Shown here in pieces: positions 7,297 to 10,922 of a stretch of DNA of 10,922 bases. The position numbers were made by a program, and so were the translations under genes. Under the pieces are notes generated by a model. The model was not told the DNA's origin. It saw only the letters and a list, made by a program, of their open reading frames with translations, and made no database searches. The stretch comes from Bacteroidales bacterium (GTDB lineage: Bacteria; Bacteroidota; Bacteroidia; Bacteroidales; Muribaculaceae): positions 1-10,922 of the forward strand of contig SFNM01000062.1 in assembly GCA_004552725.1 (NCBI GenBank), written 5' to 3'. The stretch's first letter is position 1. Every line of letters begins with the position of its first letter.

Positions 7297-8148
7297 TTAG
7301 AGGATGGCGCGGGCGGCAGTGACCTTCTTGCCTAAGAACACACCGGCGGCAGCGCTGAAACGCTCTGCTGAGTCGGTGGTAAGGTAGCGACATGAGCCGC
7401 CGCGGGTGAGGCGTGCTTCCATGTCGGCGTGGCGGTGCAAATAATCTTCTAACGAGGCTGCCACGATGTCGCCTTGGCTGAGGATGCGAATGTCCTCGGG
7501 CACATATTGGCGAATTTTGGGCAGCAGCAGGGGGTAGTGGGTGCAACCTAACACGATGGTGTCGATTTGCGGGTCAGCAGCCAGCAGTGCGTTGATTTCT
7601 TTGCGCACAAAGTAGTCGGCACCGGGCGATGAGGCTTCGCCGTATTCCACCAACGGCACCCACATAGGACAAGCGTGCGCTGTAGTTACAAATCCGGGGT
7701 TAAGATGCTCAATTTCAATATTGTACGAACCGGAAGCCACAGTGCCGGGCGTGCCGAGTATGCCCACGTGGCCGGTATTGGAGCACGCGCCCAACTGCTC
7801 CACCGTGGGTCGTATCACTCCGAGCACGCGCCGCGTAGCATCTATTTGAGGCAAATCGCGCTGTTGGATGGAACGCAACGCCTTGGCCGAGGCGGTGTTG
7901 CATGCCAAAATCACCAAGTGACATCCTTGCGCAAAGAGGTACTTAACTGCTTGCAATGTAAATTCATATACCAACTCAAACGAGCGCGTGCCGTAGGGCG
8001 CGCGAGCGTTGTCGCCAAGGTATACATAGTCGTACTGCGGCAATTTCTCCCGCAGACCTTTAAGAATAGTCAAGCCTCCGTAACCCGAATCAAATACACC
8101 GATTGGTCCGGGTTGCGAAGGCTTGGATAGGTTATTGGAGGTAATCAA
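7297..8148 (-). CDS. murI: Glutamate racemase
   Basis: Converts L-glutamate to D-glutamate for the peptidoglycan stem peptide, in the cytoplasm and without a cofactor. The 283 residues are full length. The motifs are GVFDSGYGGLTIL (17-29, Asp20), YLGDNARAPYG (43-53), LACNTASAKAL with catalytic Cys83, and LGCTHYPLL with catalytic Cys202. The start is TTG at 8148, which overlaps the pgi stop as TTGA; no ATG lies between it and the first conserved motif, so TTG is very likely genuine. Coupling to pgi is therefore expected. The core-deleted Fic remnant follows after 11 bases. Confidence 0.97.
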   Translation of the reverse strand: MITSNNLSKPSQPGPIGVFDSGYGGLTILKGLREKLPQYDYVYLGDNARAPYGTRSFELVYEFTLQAVKYLFAQGCHLVILACNTASAKALRSIQQRDLPQIDATRRVLGVIRPTVEQLGACSNTGHVGILGTPGTVASGSYNIEIEHLNPGFVTTAHACPMWVPLVEYGEASSPGADYFVRKEINALLAADPQIDTIVLGCTHYPLLLPKIRQYVPEDIRILSQGDIVAASLEDYLHRHADMEARLTRGGSCRYLTTDSAERFSAAAGVFLGKKVTAARAIL

Positions 8149-9467
8149 AGGCGTGATTTGATTGCTTCGGTTTCTTTTTCGTATCCGGGTTTTTCCAACA
8201 AGGCAAACATATTGCGCTTGTAATCTTCCACACCGGGTTGGTTAAACGGATTGACATCCAAGATGTAGCCGCTGATGCCGCAAGCCACTTCGAAGAAGTA
8301 AATCAATTGGCCGAGGTATTTCTCGCTTAGTGTGGGGATAGTGATGCGCAAGTTGGGCACACCGCCGTCGACGTGCGCCAAACGAGTGCCCAGTTCGGCC
8401 ATTTTGTTCACTTGGTCCACACGCTTGCCGGCCAGGTAGTTCAGGCCGTCAAGGTTGTCGGCATCGGTGGGGATAACCACTGTGTGGTGTTGCTCTTCAA
8501 CTGAGAGTACGGTTTCGAAGATGGTGCGTTCGCCATCTTGAATCCACTGACCCATAGAGTGCAGGTCGGTAGAGTTGTCTACCGAAGCGGGGAAGATGCC
8601 CTTGTGGTCCTTGCCTTCGCTTTCGCCGTAGAGTTGTTTCCACCATTCCGACACAAAGTGAAGTTTAGGATTATAGTTCACCAAAATTTCGATTTTTTTA
8701 CCGGCGCGATACAGCGCATTGCGAGTGCATGCATACTCAATAGCCGAGGTGTCGCGACCTTCCAAAGTAGCGCTTTCCATTTCGGCTGCTCCGGCCACCA
8801 ATGCCTTTACATCATAGCCGGCTACGGCGATAGGCAGCAAGCCTACGGGGGTCAATACCGAGAAGCGTCCGCCCACATTATCGGGAATTACGAAAGTTTT
8901 GTAGCCTTCAGTGGTAGCCAGGGTGCGAAGTGCCCCGCGTTTTGCGTCGGTAATGGCTACAATGAGTTTTGAAGCCTCTTCGCGGCCCACGGCCTTCTCC
9001 AACTGCTCTTTGAGCAAGCGGAAGGCGATTGCAGGCTCGGTGGTTGTGCCTGATTTAGATATCACAATGATACCAAAGCGGCGGCCTTGCAAGTGCTCTT
9101 GCAGTTCATACAAGTAGTCTTCGCCGATGTTTTGACCGGCAAACAGCACCTCCGGACCATTGTGGCGGCCGAAGGAATTGCCCAAGGCCTCAATCACAGC
9201 CTTGGCGCCGAGGTAACTGCCACCGATGCCGATGCAAACCACGGCTTCGCAGTTCGAGCGAAGTGAAGCCGCTGTAGCCACGATGTCCTCGAGCAATTCG
9301 GCACTTACTTCGCCGGGCAATTTCACCCATCCCAAGAAATCATTACCTAAACCGGTGCCGTCGACCAATTTCGACAGCGAAGTTGCAGCGCAACCTTTCA
9401 GGCTATCGATATTTGCCTGAGGCACCATCGACAGCACATCTTTAATATTAACTTGAATCTTTTCCAT
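8145..9467 (-). CDS. pgi: Glucose-6-phosphate isomerase
   Basis: Interconverts glucose 6-phosphate and fructose 6-phosphate in glycolysis and gluconeogenesis, in the cytoplasm. With the start at 9467 the protein has 440 residues, the size of the short bacterial/Bacillus-type enzymes. It shows IGIGGSYLGAKA (79-90), phosphate-binding SKSGTTTEP (138-146), signature DNVGGRFSV (196-204), the YGESEGKD segment (280-287) that carries an active-site glutamate in relatives, and the second signature NPFNQPGVEDYK (406-417). The frame stays open to an ATG at 9530, but that would place the start upstream of the promoter, and the extra 21 residues are not family-like. MEKIQVNIKDVL is a sensible N-terminus. 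Its TGA stop overlaps the murI TTG by three bases within TTGA. Confidence 0.96.
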   Translation of the reverse strand: MEKIQVNIKDVLSMVPQANIDSLKGCAATSLSKLVDGTGLGNDFLGWVKLPGEVSAELLEDIVATAASLRSNCEAVVCIGIGGSYLGAKAVIEALGNSFGRHNGPEVLFAGQNIGEDYLYELQEHLQGRRFGIIVISKSGTTTEPAIAFRLLKEQLEKAVGREEASKLIVAITDAKRGALRTLATTEGYKTFVIPDNVGGRFSVLTPVGLLPIAVAGYDVKALVAGAAEMESATLEGRDTSAIEYACTRNALYRAGKKIEILVNYNPKLHFVSEWWKQLYGESEGKDHKGIFPASVDNSTDLHSMGQWIQDGERTIFETVLSVEEQHHTVVIPTDADNLDGLNYLAGKRVDQVNKMAELGTRLAHVDGGVPNLRITIPTLSEKYLGQLIYFFEVACGISGYILDVNPFNQPGVEDYKRNMFALLEKPGYEKETEAIKSRL

Positions 9468-9487
9468 GTGGATTTCGTTTGATACCG

Positions 9488-9519
9488 CAAATTTACGAAA
9501 ATTCCATTGCTCCACCAAA
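9488..9519 (-). promoter_or_regulatory. Promoter of pgi-murI, Bacteroidota sigma-A type
   Basis: On the minus strand TTTG (9519-9516), a 20-base spacer and TAAATTTG (9495-9488) followed by C match both consensus elements and their spacing exactly. Transcription should start near 9481, about 14 bases before the ATG at 9467. This site decides the pgi start. Confidence 0.78.
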
Positions 9520-9607
9520 TTTCCATCCATTTTTCTCTAAGACACCACTGTGAGGGTTCAATGTTATGAAAAAAGTGTGAGTGGAAAGAAAAAATTTCTG
9601 CTTAAAA

Positions 9608-9634
9608 TGTCACTTTTTCCAGGTTCGTTGCGTC
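9608..9634 (+). promoter_or_regulatory. Candidate ECF-sigma promoter of the GIN lipoprotein gene
   Basis: TGTCAC (9608-9613), a 17-base spacer and CGTC (9631-9634, followed by TTATAG) resemble the -35/-10 pair used by extracytoplasmic-function sigma factors. No TAnnTTTG box is present in the 132 bases between the 9530 and 9663 positions on the plus strand. Transcription would start about 20-25 bases before the ATG at 9663. The sigma factor itself is not in the window. Confidence 0.38.
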
Positions 9635-9662
9635 TTATAGAAAAAATCAAAAACTAAAAGAA

Positions 9663-10484
9663 ATGAAAAAAACACTCTCCATCGTAATTATCGCTCTGAT
9701 GAGCCTGAGTTCATGCACTCTCGCAGCTCGTCAAGTGTCGAAAGAAACAAGAAATGTCGAAGACACATACACCGCTCTTCAAGTTTATAACAATGTCGAA
9801 GTAGACTATACAATCGGTGCGGCCGGCCCGGTAAAAGTGGAGTACCGCGACGGAGCCACGGCTTCCGACTTCATTATGGAAGTGATTAATGGTGCGTTGG
9901 TGATGCGCCAAGAAGGCCATGGCAAAGTGAAAGTGACTATGAGTGGCCCCGCTGTCAAAGACCTGTTGGTTGAAAACAATGCCGAAATCGATATTGAACA
10001 AATGCTCGGCGTGAACGATGATGTAAAAATCTCTGCCTCCAACAATGGCGAGGTGAAGTTGGGTGGCGTAAGTTGCGCCAATCTGCATGTAGCCGCTGCC
10101 AACAATGCCGAAGTGAAAATCGGTCGCGTGCTCACCTCGGAGCAAGTGGAAGTAGCCGCTGCCAACAACGCTGATGTGAAATTCGGCCACACCGACTGTG
10201 TGCGCATCAGCATTGCCTCGGCCAACAATGCCGATGTGGCAGTGAGTGCGCTGAAATGCACATCTTCTGAATTTGCCTCGGCAAATAATGCTGATATCGT
10301 GGTGAAAGGTTCCAGCCCCGCTTCCGCTTTCGCTGTAGCAAACAATGCCACTATCGAAGCAACAGAATTGTTGGTAAACCATGCCACGGCTGCAGTGGCT
10401 GATATGTCCACACTTCATTGCCATGTGGCTCAATTGACTGTGACCGACCGCGGCCCACGCGCCACCATCCGCAACGTGAAATAA
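9663..10484 (+). CDS. GIN-domain (DUF2807) lipoprotein with Asn-Asn ladder
   Basis: A 273-residue predicted lipoprotein: MKKTLSIVIIALMSLSSC has a lipobox LSSC with Cys18 as the lipidated residue. No acidic or lysine-rich surface-export signal follows (TLAARQ), so a periplasmic-facing anchor is more likely than surface display. Residues 33-100 match the start of head GIN domain proteins (TALQVYNNVEVDYTIG, then a VKVEYRDG strand). From 105 to 230 the chain repeats about every 20 residues, with Asn-Asn at 105, 127, 147, 168, 188, 208 and 227 in the context (A/S)NNA(D/E)(V/I). This pattern suits a right-handed beta-solenoid with an asparagine ladder. The molecular role of GIN proteins is not firmly established; 'adhesin head' in database names is not evidence of adhesion. 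In many Bacteroidota such genes sit with ECF sigma factors, in line with the candidate promoter. Confidence 0.88.
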   Translation: MKKTLSIVIIALMSLSSCTLAARQVSKETRNVEDTYTALQVYNNVEVDYTIGAAGPVKVEYRDGATASDFIMEVINGALVMRQEGHGKVKVTMSGPAVKDLLVENNAEIDIEQMLGVNDDVKISASNNGEVKLGGVSCANLHVAAANNAEVKIGRVLTSEQVEVAAANNADVKFGHTDCVRISIASANNADVAVSALKCTSSEFASANNADIVVKGSSPASAFAVANNATIEATELLVNHATAAVADMSTLHCHVAQLTVTDRGPRATIRNVK

Positions 10485-10507
10485 CACACCTCATACCGCA
10501 TCAAGGG

Positions 10508-10542
10508 AAATTAGGGGAAATTTTGAAAATTTCCCCTAATTT
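10508..10542. terminator. Bidirectional terminator, 17-base perfect inverted repeat
   Basis: Bases 10508-10524 (AAATTAGGGGAAATTTT) and 10526-10542 are exact reverse complements around a single G, so the folded loop must open a few A-T pairs. T-rich bases follow on the plus strand (TTTTATG) and, by symmetry, on the minus strand. It sits between two convergent genes and its right arm touches the stop codon of the minus-strand gene. Confidence 0.82.
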
Positions 10543-10922
10543 TATGTTCGGTAATTATCAATTAAGGCTTCAAATTGACCGGATTTTACAAATGCCATAG
10601 CCCGTTTGTTGAGTTTAGTCATATATAAAAAGCCTAATTTGGTCAATTCCTGTAAGTCGGCTCTTGCAGTTTTAGTAGTGACATTGAACTGAATAGCCAA
10701 CTCTTTGGGTATGAACATTGATTTCTTATTGTCAAGAATCGACCTAAGGATATATCTTTGGCGGTCGTTAATGTCGGGGATGTCAAAAAAGCGAATAATA
10801 TCTCGTTGCTCGTCAATTTTTCTTTGGAGATAGTTTTGCAAATCCATGTAGGCCTTCTTCATCACTTCGAGATGGAAGTGTATGAAATATGAAAGGTCGA
10901 GTTCATCACTTTCGGTATAAAG
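10542..10922 (-). CDS. Fic family protein, C-terminal part (5' end beyond the window)
   Basis: The frame is open to the right edge, giving 126 visible residues of a truncated gene. The visible start LYTESDELDLSYFIHFHLEV leads into MKKAYMDLQNYL. That is the characteristic post-catalytic region of a group of bacterial Fic proteins, where a D-L-(T/S)-YFI segment follows the active-site domain. Residues about 55-115 form a winged helix-turn-helix (PKELAIQFNVTTKTARADLQELTKLGFL). The Fic catalytic motif should lie upstream, outside the window, so activity (typically AMP transfer to a hydroxyl side chain) cannot be judged. A methionine-like start near 10865 or 10862 is internal, since homologous sequence continues upstream of it. 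The gene converges on the GIN lipoprotein gene and shares its terminator. Confidence 0.82.
   Translation of the reverse strand, partial: LYTESDELDLSYFIHFHLEVMKKAYMDLQNYLQRKIDEQRDIIRFFDIPDINDRQRYILRSILDNKKSMFIPKELAIQFNVTTKTARADLQELTKLGFLYMTKLNKRAMAFVKSGQFEALIDNYRT

Noticed and set aside
7286..7546. N-terminal extension of the Fic remnant, giving a 209-residue protein
   Set aside because: The extra residues are Arg/His/Pro-rich and lie over the murI 3' end in another frame; the Fic_N-like sequence begins exactly at the ATG at 7285.
9570..9618. Inverted repeat AAAAAGTG ... CACTTTTT upstream of the GIN gene as an operator
   Set aside because: Eight A/T-rich bases separated by 33 bases are within chance expectation for this sequence; no symmetrical centre is visible.
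9711..10487. A 258-codon open frame on the minus strand opposite the GIN lipoprotein gene
   Set aside because: It is a by-product of the repetitive plus-strand codons (the Asn-Asn repeats give recurring GIVGSGY strings); there is no family resemblance, and the plus-strand gene has a signal peptide and known domain.
1..10922. A complete defence island, integron or transposon
   Set aside because: No transposase, integrase, terminal repeats, tRNA attachment site or multi-gene defence cassette is present; only the Fic pieces are suggestive.

Overview
The window looks like chromosome from a gut-type Bacteroidota, most plausibly Bacteroidales and perhaps Muribaculaceae-like. The supporting signs are roughly even base composition, promoters of the Bacteroidota form (TTTG, about 20 bases, then TAnnTTTG; the best is ahead of pgi), starts without clear Shine-Dalgarno sequences, a GIN-domain (DUF2807) lipoprotein, a TonB-dependent receptor scar and Fic proteins with Bacteroidota-style C-termini. 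The lineage is inferred from style; no 16S or marker gene is present.

Bases 1-6426 hold one tightly packed plus-strand cluster. First comes an unrecognised 597-residue protein with one membrane segment (140-1933). It is followed by an exported GH31 alpha-glycosidase (1973-4357), riboflavin synthase ribE (4342-4947, overlapping the GH31 gene by 16 bases) and a RecD/Dda-like SF1 helicase (4960-6390). The genes are functionally unrelated, so the operon appears to be one of position rather than pathway. It ends at a strong hairpin (6399-6426) that on the minus strand is followed by a T-rich tract.

Bases 6427-7285 are the decayed part. After an AT-rich spacer comes a minus-strand scar of a TonB-dependent receptor (6592-6855) with its own TAnnTTTG box. 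Next is a 122-residue minus-strand ORF (6917-7285) that reads as the first ~20 residues of a Fic protein joined in frame to its C-terminal tail and winged helix, with the catalytic core missing. Three perfect 12-base repeats encoding VPNK lie in its linker.

Bases 7297-9467 are a conserved minus-strand pair, pgi followed by murI, coupled by a TTGA stop/start overlap. They supply fructose-6-phosphate/glucose-6-phosphate interconversion and D-glutamate for peptidoglycan. A textbook promoter at 9488-9519 fixes the pgi start. Divergently, a GIN-domain lipoprotein (9663-10484) follows a candidate ECF-sigma promoter and carries a ladder of Asn-Asn pairs every ~20 residues. A 17-base perfect inverted repeat (10508-10542) separates it from the convergent 3' end of a second, truncated Fic family gene that runs off the right edge.

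No CRISPR array, tRNA, rRNA, transposase or complete defence system was seen. The points most worth a second look are the core-deleted Fic gene, the adjacent receptor scar, a possible small RNA unit at 6390-6467 and the unrecognised protein at the left edge.
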